Position numbers and translations under genes: made by a program. A stretch of 34,199 bases of DNA from NCBI GenBank assembly GCA_016930715.1, contig JAFGGC010000013.1, positions 199,796 through 233,994 on the forward strand, read 5' to 3'. Shown one piece after another: positions 25,721 to 34,044 of this stretch (position 1 is its first letter; each line of letters opens with the position of its first letter). The notes beneath the pieces were generated by a model. The model had not been told where the DNA came from. It ran no database searches and saw only the letters and a program-made list of their open reading frames with translations. The DNA is from Endomicrobiales bacterium. GTDB lineage: Bacteria > Elusimicrobiota > Endomicrobiia > Endomicrobiales > JAFGGC01.

Positions 25721-26303
25721 TTTTCGGAAAGCCAAAATCAAGCGCGAAACGACTGAAACGAAGATAACAACGGAGATGAACCTTGACCGGCCCGGGCCGG
25801 TCTCGGTCAAGACGACAGTGCCTTTCATGGACCACATGCTGAACCTCTTTGCCAGGCACTCTGGGTTCTCTCTGGTCATCAAGGCCAAAGGCGATACCGA
25901 AATAGACGACCACCACCTGGTCGAGGACATAGGCATAACCCTCGGGCAGGCGATCGAGAAGGCGCTCGGCAAGAAGAGGGGAATTACCCGCTACGGTAAT
26001 TTCCTCCTCCCGATGGATGAGGCGCTTTCGTACGTTGCGGTCGATCTTTCGGGAAGGCCGTATCTCGAATATGACGTCAGGTTCAAGTTCCAGAAACAGG
26101 GTTTCGATTTTGACCTCCTGAAGGATTTTTTCTATTCACTCGCGATAAACGCGAGGATTACTCTTCACATAGAGATGAAGAAAGGCGCCAACAACCACCA
26201 CATAGCCGAGTCCGTGTTCAAGGGGTTCGCGAGAGCCCTCTCGCAGGCCGTGGCGTATAATATAAAACAGAAAGGCATCCCGTCCACGAAAGGGCGATTG
26301 TAG
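25683..26303 (+). CDS. hisB: Imidazoleglycerol-phosphate dehydratase, start inside a miniature element
   Basis: HisB removes water from imidazole glycerol phosphate to give imidazole acetol phosphate. The manganese-binding motifs DHHLVEDIG and ANNHHIAESVFKGFARAL are present, as is the conserved N-terminal RETTETKI. Homologues start about where RKAKIKRETTETK begins, yet here the codon before it is TTT (Phe), not a start. The reading frame instead continues upstream into the element. The nearest in-frame start is ATG 25683, with AAGGAG at 25664-25669 (a long 13-base spacer). It adds 14 residues, MTKTKRKIGVCPYF. ATG 25635 is an alternative giving 222 residues. This is the single-domain form, without a phosphatase fusion. 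Confidence 0.9.
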   Translation: MTKTKRKIGVCPYFRKAKIKRETTETKITTEMNLDRPGPVSVKTTVPFMDHMLNLFARHSGFSLVIKAKGDTEIDDHHLVEDIGITLGQAIEKALGKKRGITRYGNFLLPMDEALSYVAVDLSGRPYLEYDVRFKFQKQGFDFDLLKDFFYSLAINARITLHIEMKKGANNHHIAESVFKGFARALSQAVAYNIKQKGIPSTKGRL

Positions 26304-26304
26304 A

Positions 26305-26949
26305 ATGAAGTTACCCGAAATAGCGGTCATAGACTACGGGATGGGCAACCTGCGCAGCGTGGCAAAGGCGCTGGAACGCGCCGGCGCCAAAGCTGTGGTG
26401 ACTTCGGATGCGAGGAAGGTGCTGGCATCCAGCGGCGTCGTTTTTCCGGGCGTCGGGGCGTTCGGCCCGGCGAAAAAAAACATCGATAAACATGGGATGG
26501 CGGAAAGCATCAGGGGCACGGTCGCGGCCGGAAAGCCTTTCCTCGGGCTGTGTCTCGGTTTTCAGCTTCTTTTTGAGAGGAGCTGTGAAGACGGAACGCA
26601 CGGGGGATTCGGCGTCATACCTGGCGAGGTCAACAGGTTCGGGTATTCAGGCGCTTCCCGAAGGCTCAAGGTCCCGCACATGGGATGGAACAGGGTGTTC
26701 CTTAAGAACCGCGACGGTAGCAGGATGTTCAAGGGAATACCCGACAAGACATATTTTTATTTCGTTCATTCGTATTACGGGGTCCCTTCGGACAAAAGCT
26801 GGGTTTCCGGGGTCACCGAGTACGGCAAATGGTTCTGCTCTGCCGTTGAAAAGGAAAACGTCTGGGCGTGCCAGTTTCACCCGGAGAAGAGCTCCGCGAA
26901 CGGGCTGAAGATACTTAAAAACTTCGTAAACGAGGTGAAAAAATGCTGA
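26305..26949 (+). CDS. hisH: Imidazole glycerol phosphate synthase, glutaminase subunit
   Basis: This 214-residue class I glutamine amidotransferase makes ammonia that is channelled to HisF. It shows DYGMGNLRSV, the oxyanion region PGVGAFGPA, nucleophile C83 in GLCLGFQLLFE and the H/E pair in CQFHPEKS. It starts one base after the hisB stop and overlaps hisA by 7 bp. HisF, its partner, is encoded two genes on. Confidence 0.97.
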   Translation: MKLPEIAVIDYGMGNLRSVAKALERAGAKAVVTSDARKVLASSGVVFPGVGAFGPAKKNIDKHGMAESIRGTVAAGKPFLGLCLGFQLLFERSCEDGTHGGFGVIPGEVNRFGYSGASRRLKVPHMGWNRVFLKNRDGSRMFKGIPDKTYFYFVHSYYGVPSDKSWVSGVTEYGKWFCSAVEKENVWACQFHPEKSSANGLKILKNFVNEVKKC

Positions 26950-27668
26950 TACTGCCGGCCATAGACATGCGCGGCGGAAACTGCGTGATGCTCAAGCAGG
27001 GAAAGCTCGAACAGGAAACGGTGTACTCTAAGGACCCGGTCTTCATAGCGAAGCTATGGCAGGCCAAGGGCGCGAAACGCCTGCACGTGGTCGATCTTGA
27101 CGCCGCGTTCCAGAGCATGTCGAACAATTTCGAGCTAATAAAAAAGATCTGTTCCAGCGTGGATGTGCCCGTGCAGGCCGGAGGCGGCGTCAGGAATTTC
27201 AAGGTGATAGAAAACCTTTTCGATGCCGGCGCGAAATACGTCATAGTGGGCACTCTCGCCGTTTATAACCCGGAGGTGCTCCGGCAGGCCGTGGACAAGT
27301 ACGGGGAGAAAATGATAGTGGCCATCGACGCGCGCGACGGCAAGGCGGCCATAGGCGGCTGGAAGGACACGACCTCCGTGGACGTCTTTGAACTGATAGG
27401 CAAGGTAAAGCAGATGGGCGTCAAGGAGATAATTCACACGGACATAAAGAAAGACGGAATGCTCGAAGGTCCGAATTACGATTCCATAAAAGAAATATGC
27501 GCCAGGGCTTCTTTAAGGATGATAGCTTCCGGAGGCATTTCGAAGATCGAGGACATTAAAAAGCTAAAAGATCTCGAGAAATCCGGGCTCTACGGCGCCG
27601 TCATCGGCAAGGCGCTCTACACTGAAGATATAAAACTCGAAGAAGCGATAAAAATAGCAGAACAATGA
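26943..27668 (+). CDS. hisA: ProFAR isomerase (phosphoribosylformimino-AICAR-P isomerase)
   Basis: The 241-residue TIM barrel opens the ribose of ProFAR to give PRFAR, the HisF substrate. It shows the catalytic Asp in LPAIDMRGG, VQAGGGVR, the second half IDARDGKAAIGGW, HTDIKKDGM and IASGGIS. The two half-barrel phosphate sites are both present. It overlaps hisH by 7 bp. Its stop codon lies inside the first copy of a TTACACAGATT repeat that separates it from hisF. Confidence 0.97.
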   Translation: MLILPAIDMRGGNCVMLKQGKLEQETVYSKDPVFIAKLWQAKGAKRLHVVDLDAAFQSMSNNFELIKKICSSVDVPVQAGGGVRNFKVIENLFDAGAKYVIVGTLAVYNPEVLRQAVDKYGEKMIVAIDARDGKAAIGGWKDTTSVDVFELIGKVKQMGVKEIIHTDIKKDGMLEGPNYDSIKEICARASLRMIASGGISKIEDIKKLKDLEKSGLYGAVIGKALYTEDIKLEEAIKIAEQ

Positions 27669-27748
27669 TTACACAGATTTCAAGAAGCGGTTACACAGAT
27701 TTTAAACTGGGTTCATCTGTGTAATCTATGTTGCTAATCTGTGTAATC
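27667..27748. repeat. Four-copy TTACACAGATT repeat between hisA and hisF
   Basis: Two direct copies (GATTACACAGATTT at 27667-27680 and TTACACAGATTTT at 27691-27703) and two inverted copies (ATCTGTGTAATC at 27715-27726 and AATCTGTGTAATC at 27736-27748) fill the 91-base gap. The RNA can form alternative stems. This looks like an inserted dispersed repeat, not a CRISPR array or operator. Confidence 0.75.
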
Positions 27749-27759
27749 AAGGTATATTT

Positions 27760-28518
27760 ATGCTTGCTTTAAGGATTATTCCGTGCCTTGACGTGGACAA
27801 GGGGCGGGTGGTGAAGGGAACAAAGTTCCTGAACCTTCGCGACGCCGGTGACCCCGTTGCAGTGGCAAAAAGGTACAACTCCGAAGGCGCCGACGAGGTC
27901 GTGTTTCTTGACATAACCGCTTCAAGCTCGAAGCGCCCGATAATGCTTGATGTCGTCAAAAAAACGGCTGAAGAGGTTTTCATACCTCTGACCGTTGGCG
28001 GGGGGTTGAGGACCATTGACGATATACGGCAGATGCTTCGCGCCGGCGCGGACAAGGTTTCCCTGAACACGTCGGCCGTCTTGAATCCTGGACTCGTGAG
28101 GCAGGCGGGCAAAATGTTCGGAAGCCAGTGCATCGTGGTCGCCATTGACGCGAAAAAAGACCCGCGCAGGTATGACTGGAAGGTTTACACGCACGGCGGC
28201 CGGAAGGAAACGAAGCTCTCCGCGGTCGAGTGGGCGAAAAAAGCCGAAAGGCTCGGCGCGGGCGAGATACTGCTGACCAGTATGGACGCCGACGGCACGA
28301 AGAACGGCTATGACACGGAGCTCACGAAAGCCGTGAGCGACGCCGTGAAGATCCCGGTCATAGCTTCCGGAGGCGCGGGAAGGCCGGAGCATTTCCGGGA
28401 CGCCTACAGGGCGGGCGCGTCCGCCGTTCTCGCGGCATCGCTTTTCCATTACAAGGAGCTAGCGATAGAGAATCTTAAAAAGTATCTTAAAAAAACAAAG
28501 GTGCCGGTGAGGATTTAA
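27760..28518 (+). CDS. hisF: Imidazole glycerol phosphate synthase, cyclase subunit
   Basis: The 252-residue TIM barrel joins HisH-derived ammonia with PRFAR to yield imidazole glycerol phosphate and AICAR. It shows [13 protein letters not shown] (catalytic D11), [14 protein letters not shown], the second catalytic Asp in VAIDAKKDP, and [13 protein letters not shown]. The upstream repeat leaves only an AAGG about 10 bases before the ATG as a possible ribosome-binding site. hisI follows one base after the stop. Confidence 0.97.
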   Translation: MLALRIIPCLDVDKGRVVKGTKFLNLRDAGDPVAVAKRYNSEGADEVVFLDITASSSKRPIMLDVVKKTAEEVFIPLTVGGGLRTIDDIRQMLRAGADKVSLNTSAVLNPGLVRQAGKMFGSQCIVVAIDAKKDPRRYDWKVYTHGGRKETKLSAVEWAKKAERLGAGEILLTSMDADGTKNGYDTELTKAVSDAVKIPVIASGGAGRPEHFRDAYRAGASAVLAASLFHYKELAIENLKKYLKKTKVPVRI

Positions 28519-28519
28519 G

Positions 28520-28912
28520 ATGAAATTCATTAGACAGCTGAAATTCGATAAAGAAGGACTGATACCCGTCGTTGTCCAGGACTTCAGGGACAAGACCGTG
28601 CTCATGGTAGCCTATATGAACAAGGAAGCGGTCAAGAGGACGCTGAAGACGAAAAAAGCGACTTACTGGAGCCGTTCGAGAAATAAATTCTGGGTCAAAG
28701 GCGAGCAGTCAGGTAACGTCCAGAAGGTTAAAGAACTCTCGTATGACTGCGACGGCGACTGCCTGTTGCTGAAGGTCAGGCAGATAGGCGGCGCGGCCTG
28801 TCACACGGGTTTCAGGAGCTGTTTTTACAGGACAGTGGACAGGAAAGGATCGGGAAAAATAGAAGGGAAAAGGATATTTGACCCCGACAGGGTTTACTCC
28901 TTGAAAAAATGA
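28520..28912 (+). CDS. hisI: Phosphoribosyl-AMP cyclohydrolase
   Basis: The 130-residue enzyme opens the adenine ring of phosphoribosyl-AMP in histidine synthesis. It shows the metal site [12 protein letters not shown] and the distal [13 protein letters not shown] with its zinc-binding cysteines. No HisE pyrophosphohydrolase domain is fused, so hisE must be elsewhere. It overlaps lepB as ATGA, an unusual junction to a non-histidine gene. Confidence 0.97.
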   Translation: MKFIRQLKFDKEGLIPVVVQDFRDKTVLMVAYMNKEAVKRTLKTKKATYWSRSRNKFWVKGEQSGNVQKVKELSYDCDGDCLLLKVRQIGGAACHTGFRSCFYRTVDRKGSGKIEGKRIFDPDRVYSLKK

Positions 28913-29421
28913 ATTTCAAGCGGTTCCTTTTCCTTATGGCTATCGCCGCGGTGTTCACGGTCATCGTGAGGACGTTTGTCGTGGAAGGCATATACGTGGC
29001 GACAGCATCGATGGAACCGACGCTTGCGGTAAATACCGACCTGTTCCTTGATAAGGTCACGTACCTTTTCAGAAAGCCCAGAAGGGGCGAGATAGTCGTT
29101 TTTCCTTCGCCCGTGTCTGAAAAGGACCTGATAAAGAGGGTAATCGCAATCCCGGGCGATAATATAGCGATAAGGGCGAAAAGGGTCTTTTTGAACGGCA
29201 AAAGGCTTGACGAACGATACGTCAAGTATTCGCGCGCCACGGAATTGCTCGTAGGCGATAACCTGGGGCCCATAAGGGTGCCGGACGGCATGCTGTTCGT
29301 GATGGGAGACAATCGGGACGAATCGCGGGACAGCCGCGACTGGATCGATCCCGAAACAGAAGAACCGATGTATTTTATCGCGATAGAAAGAATAAAAGGC
29401 AAAATCATACTGCCGTTTTAG
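28909..29421 (+). CDS. lepB: Signal peptidase I
   Basis: The 170-residue inner-membrane protease removes signal peptides from exported proteins. One N-terminal membrane helix (residues 6-24) leads to the catalytic serine S34 (ATASMEPTL) and the lysine K76 ([11 protein letters not shown]). The [13 protein letters not shown] box follows. The short form resembles Gram-positive type or minimal enzymes. It lies between hisI (4-bp overlap) and trpE, so it is transcribed with amino acid genes. Its stop codon is part of the trpE ribosome-binding site. Confidence 0.96.
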   Translation: MNFKRFLFLMAIAAVFTVIVRTFVVEGIYVATASMEPTLAVNTDLFLDKVTYLFRKPRRGEIVVFPSPVSEKDLIKRVIAIPGDNIAIRAKRVFLNGKRLDERYVKYSRATELLVGDNLGPIRVPDGMLFVMGDNRDESRDSRDWIDPETEEPMYFIAIERIKGKIILPF

Positions 29422-29429
29422 GAGAAAAA

Positions 29430-30899
29430 ATTATTTACCCTGCGATTGGCGAAGTAAAAAAACTTAAAAACCGAGGCAGTCTGATCCCGGTTTACGGCGA
29501 AGTGCTGGCCGACGTGGAAACACCGGTCTCCGCTTTCCTGAAAATCGCGGGAGACAGGCCGTATTCGTACCTGCTTGAAAGCGTTGAGGGCGGGGAAAGG
29601 TGGGGCAGGTACTCCTTCATCGCCTGGGCGCCAAAGAAAGTCTTCAAGAGCTCAGGGAACAAGGTGGCCGTGTTTTCCCCGGGCGAGAAAGAAAAATGGA
29701 TGGAAACGGCAAGCCCGCTGCTCGCGCTGAAAGAGCTGATGTCGGAATACGTGCCCGTCCAGATAGAAGGACTGCCGAGGTTCTGGGGCGGCGCCGTCGG
29801 GTATGTTTCCTACGACATGGTGAGGTTTTTCGAAGAACTTCCGGACAAACCCAAGGACACGCTGGGGCTTCCGGAATCCTGTTTTCTTCTCACGGACAAG
29901 ATAATAATATTCGACCACCTGACTCACAAGCTGAAGGTCGTTGTCTGCCTCGATCTTAGAGACGGGGCAAACGTCGAAAGGCTCTACGCGAAGGCAAAAA
30001 AAGAGATAGATGCCGTGATCCGCGGTCTCAAGAAAAACATCAAGGAAAAACCGCGGAAAAAAACCGGATCCGGCAGGATCTCGTCGAATATGACAAAACC
30101 CGAATTCTGCGAAAAGGTCGAAAAAGCGAAGGAATACATCAGGGCGGGAGATATCTTCCAGACGGTATTCTCCCAGCGTTTCGAGAGAAAGACCGGCGTG
30201 GGCGATTTTGAGATATACAGGAACCTGCGCCTCATAAACCCGTCGCCTTACATGTATTTCCTGCGGTTGAAGGGGTTTTCGATAATAGGCACCTCGCCCG
30301 AAATCCTGGTGCGCAAAGAAGGGGATACGGCCGAAATGCGGCCGATAGCGGGCACGAGGAAAAGAGGTAAAGACGAGGCCGATGACGCTGATATCATAAA
30401 AGACCTGCTTGCCGACGCGAAAGAAAAAGCGGAGCACGTGATGCTGGTTGACCTCGCGAGGAACGACCTTGCAAGGGTCTGCGAAGCGCACAGCGTAACC
30501 GTGCCGGACTTCATGACGATCGAGAAATATTCCCACGTCATGCACATAGTTTCTTCCGTGACCGGGAAGCTCAAGCCCGGGCTTGACGCTTTCGAGCTGT
30601 TCAAGGCGTCATTTCCCGCGGGTACGGTATCAGGCGCCCCAAAAGTAAGGGCGATGGAGATAATAGACGAGCTTGAACCGACGGCGCGCGGGCCTTACGC
30701 CGGTTCGGTTGGCTATTTCTGTTATTCCGGGAACATGGACATGGCGATAACAATAAGGACGATAGTCCTGAAAGATAAAACAGCGTACATGCAGGCCGGG
30801 GCAGGCATAGTGGCCGATTCCGTGCCGGAAAAGGAATACGAGGAATCAAAAAACAAGGCCGCGGCGCTTTTTTCGGCGCTAGACCAAGCGGAAAAATGA
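29430..30899 (+). CDS. trpE: Anthranilate synthase component I, probable ATT start
   Basis: With TrpG, the 489-residue enzyme makes anthranilate from chorismate. It shows the tryptophan-feedback motif LLES, GTSPEILVRKEG, MRPIAGTRKRG, VDLARNDLARV, SGAPKVRAMEII and AGAGIVADSVPEKEYEE. No ATG, GTG or TTG lies near the expected N-terminus. Homologues begin M-I-Y-P and continue to IPVYxEILADxETPVSA, and the matching codons here are ATT ATT TAC CCT at 29430. AGGAG at 29420-29424 sits 5 bases before that ATT. GTG 29502 would give a 465-residue protein lacking this conserved part and has no ribosome-binding site; CTG 29481 is another option. Confidence 0.93.
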   Translation: MIYPAIGEVKKLKNRGSLIPVYGEVLADVETPVSAFLKIAGDRPYSYLLESVEGGERWGRYSFIAWAPKKVFKSSGNKVAVFSPGEKEKWMETASPLLALKELMSEYVPVQIEGLPRFWGGAVGYVSYDMVRFFEELPDKPKDTLGLPESCFLLTDKIIIFDHLTHKLKVVVCLDLRDGANVERLYAKAKKEIDAVIRGLKKNIKEKPRKKTGSGRISSNMTKPEFCEKVEKAKEYIRAGDIFQTVFSQRFERKTGVGDFEIYRNLRLINPSPYMYFLRLKGFSIIGTSPEILVRKEGDTAEMRPIAGTRKRGKDEADDADIIKDLLADAKEKAEHVMLVDLARNDLARVCEAHSVTVPDFMTIEKYSHVMHIVSSVTGKLKPGLDAFELFKASFPAGTVSGAPKVRAMEIIDELEPTARGPYAGSVGYFCYSGNMDMAITIRTIVLKDKTAYMQAGAGIVADSVPEKEYEESKNKAAALFSALDQAEK

Positions 30900-30962
30900 C
30901 AATTAGAAATTGGAAATATTAAAATTGAATATTTTTAATTTTTGATCTTACAATCTCGAATT
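30900..30962. repeat. AT-rich repeat DNA between trpE and trpG
   Basis: The 63 bases contain AATTAGAAATTGG-like sequence and inverted repeats (AAATATT with AATATTT, AAAATT with AATTTT). They are much more AT-rich than the flanking genes. No ribosome-binding site for trpG is visible in them. An inserted short repeat is the likely explanation. Confidence 0.5.
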
Positions 30963-31565
30963 ATGATTCTAGTCATAGACAATTACGATTCGTTCGTTTA
31001 CAACATTGTCCAGTACCTTGGCGAGTGGGAAAAAAACGTCAGGGTTTTCAGGAACGACTGCGTTACGCTTGACGCCATCGGCGATCTTGATCCGGACGCG
31101 ATAATCGTTTCGCCCGGGCCGGGAGTGCCGTCAGACGCGGGTATATCCAACGATTGCATAAGGCGTTTTGCTGGCAAGGTGCCGATTTTCGGCGTGTGCC
31201 TCGGCCATCAGTCGATAGGCGAAGTGTTCGGCGGTAAAATTGTCAGGGCGAAAAATCTGATGCACGGCAAGACCTCCATGATAATGCACGACGGCAAGAC
31301 GGTATTCACGGGAATCCGGAATCCCGTCGAAGCGACGAGATACCACTCCCTGATAGTTGAAAAAGAATCGCTACCGGCGGTCCTTGAGATCTCGGCGCAC
31401 ACGAGGGACGGGGAGGTAATGGGTTTGAGGCACAGGGAATACATGGTTGAAGGGGTCCAGTTCCACCCCGAATCAATACTGACGCTTGAGGGCAAGAGAC
31501 TGCTTAAGAATTTCGTCGACATGGCGAGGCAGTTCAAGTCAAACAGGCGGAAGAAGGAAAAATGA
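30963..31565 (+). CDS. trpG: Anthranilate synthase component II (glutaminase)
   Basis: The 200-residue glutamine amidotransferase supplies ammonia to TrpE. It shows [25 protein letters not shown], nucleophile C79 in [11 protein letters not shown] and the H/E pair in VQFHPESIL. It is not fused to TrpD. ATG 30963 gives the standard [11 protein letters not shown] start; an in-frame TTG at 30942 lies in the AT-rich repeat. No ribosome-binding site is evident. It overlaps trpD as ATGA. Confidence 0.96.
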   Translation: MILVIDNYDSFVYNIVQYLGEWEKNVRVFRNDCVTLDAIGDLDPDAIIVSPGPGVPSDAGISNDCIRRFAGKVPIFGVCLGHQSIGEVFGGKIVRAKNLMHGKTSMIMHDGKTVFTGIRNPVEATRYHSLIVEKESLPAVLEISAHTRDGEVMGLRHREYMVEGVQFHPESILTLEGKRLLKNFVDMARQFKSNRRKKEK

Positions 31566-32611
31566 TAAAAGACGCCATCGGCAAGATCGTGCACGGCCAG
31601 AACCTGACGGAAAAGGAAGCGTCGGACTCGATGTCCGAAATAATGTCCGGCGAGGCGACCGAGGCGCAGATAGCGGCCTTCATAACGGGCTTGAGGATGA
31701 AAGGCGAAACGGTCGACGAAATAACGGGCTGCGCCAGGATAATGAGGAAGTTCGCCACGAAAATCAGGGTCAAGGGAAAGGTGGCCGTCGACCGGGAAGA
31801 CATAAACGTCGACGAAGAAACAATACTCGACACGTGCGGCACTGGAGGCGACGGAACTAACACGTTCAATGTTTCGACCGCAACGGCGCTGGTGATATCG
31901 GCGTGCGGCCTGCCGGTGGCAAAACACGGCAACCGTTCGGTTTCAAGCTCGTGCGGAAGCGCGGACGTCCTCGAAGCCCTCGGGGTAAACCTTAACATAA
32001 CTCCGGAAAAAGTGGAGCAGTGCATAGCGAAAATCGGGATAGGGTTCCTTTTCGCGCCTTCCCTGCACGGCGCGATGAAATACGCCATCGGCCCGCGCAA
32101 ACAGATAGGGATAAGGACGATATTTAACGTTCTGGGGCCTCTCACGAATCCTGCCGGGGCCAACGCCCAGGTGCTCGGAGTTTATCAGGAAGAACTTGTT
32201 GAGATGCTGGCGAACGTCCTCAAGAACCTCGGCACGAAAAGGGCGTGGGTAGTGCACGGGAAGGACGGCCTTGACGAGATAACGATAACGTCGGCCACGA
32301 AAGTCGCCGAACTCAAGAACGGCAAAGTAAGGGTCTTCGAGGTAACGCCCGAGGAGTTCGGAATGAAGAAGGCCACCCTTGCAGACATAAAGGGGGGCAA
32401 CACCGGGCAGAACGCGGCGATAATCAGGCAGATACTGGGCGGCGAAAAAGGCCCGAAACGGGACATCACCATTCTAAACGCTGCGGCGGGACTTGTCGTG
32501 GGTGGGAAATCAAAAAACATAAAGGACGCGACAGCCGTCTGCGAGGACGCCATAGATTCAGGCAGAGCGCTTGAAAAATTGGATATGCTCATCAAGACGA
32601 CAAATGAATAA
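31562..32611 (+). CDS. trpD: Anthranilate phosphoribosyltransferase
   Basis: The 349-residue enzyme joins anthranilate to PRPP. It shows the N-terminal helical domain ([22 protein letters not shown]), the PRPP loop [32 protein letters not shown] and [10 protein letters not shown]. Length matches the family. It overlaps trpG by 4 bp and trpC by 8 bp, indicating translational coupling. Confidence 0.97.
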   Translation: MIKDAIGKIVHGQNLTEKEASDSMSEIMSGEATEAQIAAFITGLRMKGETVDEITGCARIMRKFATKIRVKGKVAVDREDINVDEETILDTCGTGGDGTNTFNVSTATALVISACGLPVAKHGNRSVSSSCGSADVLEALGVNLNITPEKVEQCIAKIGIGFLFAPSLHGAMKYAIGPRKQIGIRTIFNVLGPLTNPAGANAQVLGVYQEELVEMLANVLKNLGTKRAWVVHGKDGLDEITITSATKVAELKNGKVRVFEVTPEEFGMKKATLADIKGGNTGQNAAIIRQILGGEKGPKRDITILNAAAGLVVGGKSKNIKDATAVCEDAIDSGRALEKLDMLIKTTNE

Positions 32612-33398
32612 CGCGCTTGACAGGATAATCGAAGCGAAGAAAAAAAGGCTTGCCGGGCAGAAAGGCAAGGCGAGTCTTGAAGAGATGAAGAATAAATCCG
32701 TCCAGGCCGGCGAACCGAAAGATTTCAAGGCGGTTCTTGCGGCAAAAAAGCGGATAAACATAATCGCCGAGATAAAGAGGGCCAGCCCGTCCGCCGGGGA
32801 TATCGCTGAAGCCGCCGATCCGGCGGCTGTAGCGGAAGCATACGAAAAGGCCGGTGCCAGGGCGGTGAGCGTGCTGACAGAAGAGGACTTTTTTAAAGGT
32901 TCGATCGATTTTATCGCAAGTGTCAAGAAAAAATGCTCCTTGCCGGTATTGAGAAAAGATTTCATTTTTGACGAATACCAGATATACGAATCACGCGCCG
33001 CCGGCGCCGACGCGGTCCTTTTGATAGCGGCGCTGCTCGGGAAGAACGAGTTCAACGATCTTTGCGTGCTTGCGAAAAAGCTGGGGTTGAGCGTTCTGTG
33101 CGAGGTTCACAACGAGAAGGATCTTGACACGGTTTTGTCGGCGCGGGCTGAGATAATCGGCATTAACAACAGGGACCTGAAAAACCTGAAAGTGGACACG
33201 ACGGTTTCGGAAAGAATGATAAAGCAGGTGCCGGAAGGCATAATCGTCGTGGTCGAAAGCGGGATAAAGACGGAAGCCGATGTCCGGAATTTTTACGGTC
33301 TTGGCGTGAACAGTTTTCTCATAGGCGAAACGCTGATGAGGTCAAAAAACGTGAAAGAAACGATGAATTCTTTATTGGGAGTTGCGAAAAATGGTTAA
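32604..33398 (+). CDS. trpC: Indole-3-glycerol phosphate synthase
   Basis: The 264-residue TIM barrel converts CdRP into indole-3-glycerol phosphate. It shows [62 protein letters not shown] and VVESGI, with all catalytic Lys/Glu/Asn positions. ATG 32604 ([17 protein letters not shown]) overlaps trpD by 8 bp. An earlier in-frame TTG at 32571 would add residues from trpD. TrpF is a separate gene that follows. Confidence 0.97.
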   Translation: MNNALDRIIEAKKKRLAGQKGKASLEEMKNKSVQAGEPKDFKAVLAAKKRINIIAEIKRASPSAGDIAEAADPAAVAEAYEKAGARAVSVLTEEDFFKGSIDFIASVKKKCSLPVLRKDFIFDEYQIYESRAAGADAVLLIAALLGKNEFNDLCVLAKKLGLSVLCEVHNEKDLDTVLSARAEIIGINNRDLKNLKVDTTVSERMIKQVPEGIIVVVESGIKTEADVRNFYGLGVNSFLIGETLMRSKNVKETMNSLLGVAKNG

Positions 33399-34023
33399 GG
33401 TCAAGATTTGCGGAGTGACGGTTGTTGACGACGCGGTCCTTGTGGCGAGCCTCGGGGCCGATTACGTGGGCTTGAATTTCGTGAAGGAAAGCCAGAGAAA
33501 GATATCGGTGAAGATGGCCAAGGAAATGACCGCGAAAATGCCTTCCTTCATACAGACGGTAGGGGTGTTCGCGGATGAGGCGATAGAGGAGCTGGCAAAG
33601 ACGGCGAAAAAAACCGGGTTAAAGATGGTTCAGCTTCACGGTTCCGAAACGCCGGAATACTGCAGGCAGGCAAAGGAGCTTACCGGCCTTCCGGTCATAA
33701 AATCGTTCCGGATTTCAGATGAGGCGAGCATTGAGCCCGTCGCCGGATACGCGGATTCCGTGGATTATTTCCTGCTTGACGCGTATGTTGAAGGGGAACC
33801 CGGCGGGACGGGCCAGACATTCAACTGGGACCTGGCTCTTAAGGTCAAGGACTTGAACAAGCAGATATTTTTGGCAGGCGGGCTTAACCCTGACAATGTG
33901 AAGGAAGCTATAGAAAAGGTGATGCCGTTCGCGGTGGACGTGGCATCGGGCGTGGAGCGCCTGCCGAGGCGCAAAGATTTCGACAAGATGAACAAGTTCA
34001 TACGCACCGCGAGAGGTTTGTAG
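33391..34023 (+). CDS. trpF: Phosphoribosylanthranilate isomerase
   Basis: The 210-residue TIM barrel isomerises phosphoribosylanthranilate to CdRP. It shows VKICGVT (catalytic C7), LGADYVGLNF, VGVFADEA, VQLHGSE, the catalytic Asp in LLDAYVEGEPGGTGQTFNW, and LAGGLNPDNV with VDVASGVE. ATG 33391 overlaps trpC by 8 bp. It ends the trp run. trpB and trpA do not follow, so the last two steps must be encoded elsewhere. Confidence 0.97.
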   Translation: MVKVKICGVTVVDDAVLVASLGADYVGLNFVKESQRKISVKMAKEMTAKMPSFIQTVGVFADEAIEELAKTAKKTGLKMVQLHGSETPEYCRQAKELTGLPVIKSFRISDEASIEPVAGYADSVDYFLLDAYVEGEPGGTGQTFNWDLALKVKDLNKQIFLAGGLNPDNVKEAIEKVMPFAVDVASGVERLPRRKDFDKMNKFIRTARGL

Positions 34024-34044
34024 GGTAAATCGGAGGGGATCCTT

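Noticed and set aside
27667-27748. CRISPR-like array
   Set aside because: Copies are only about 12 bases, two are inverted, spacing is irregular, and no cas gene is nearby.
24204-29430. Attenuator with a His- or Trp-rich leader peptide
   Set aside because: The leader before hisD is only about 35 bases and the lepB-trpE gap is 8 bases; neither holds a leader ORF.
29652-30545. Minus-strand open frame opposite trpE
   Set aside because: It has no recognisable motif and overlaps a clear TrpE; composition explains it.
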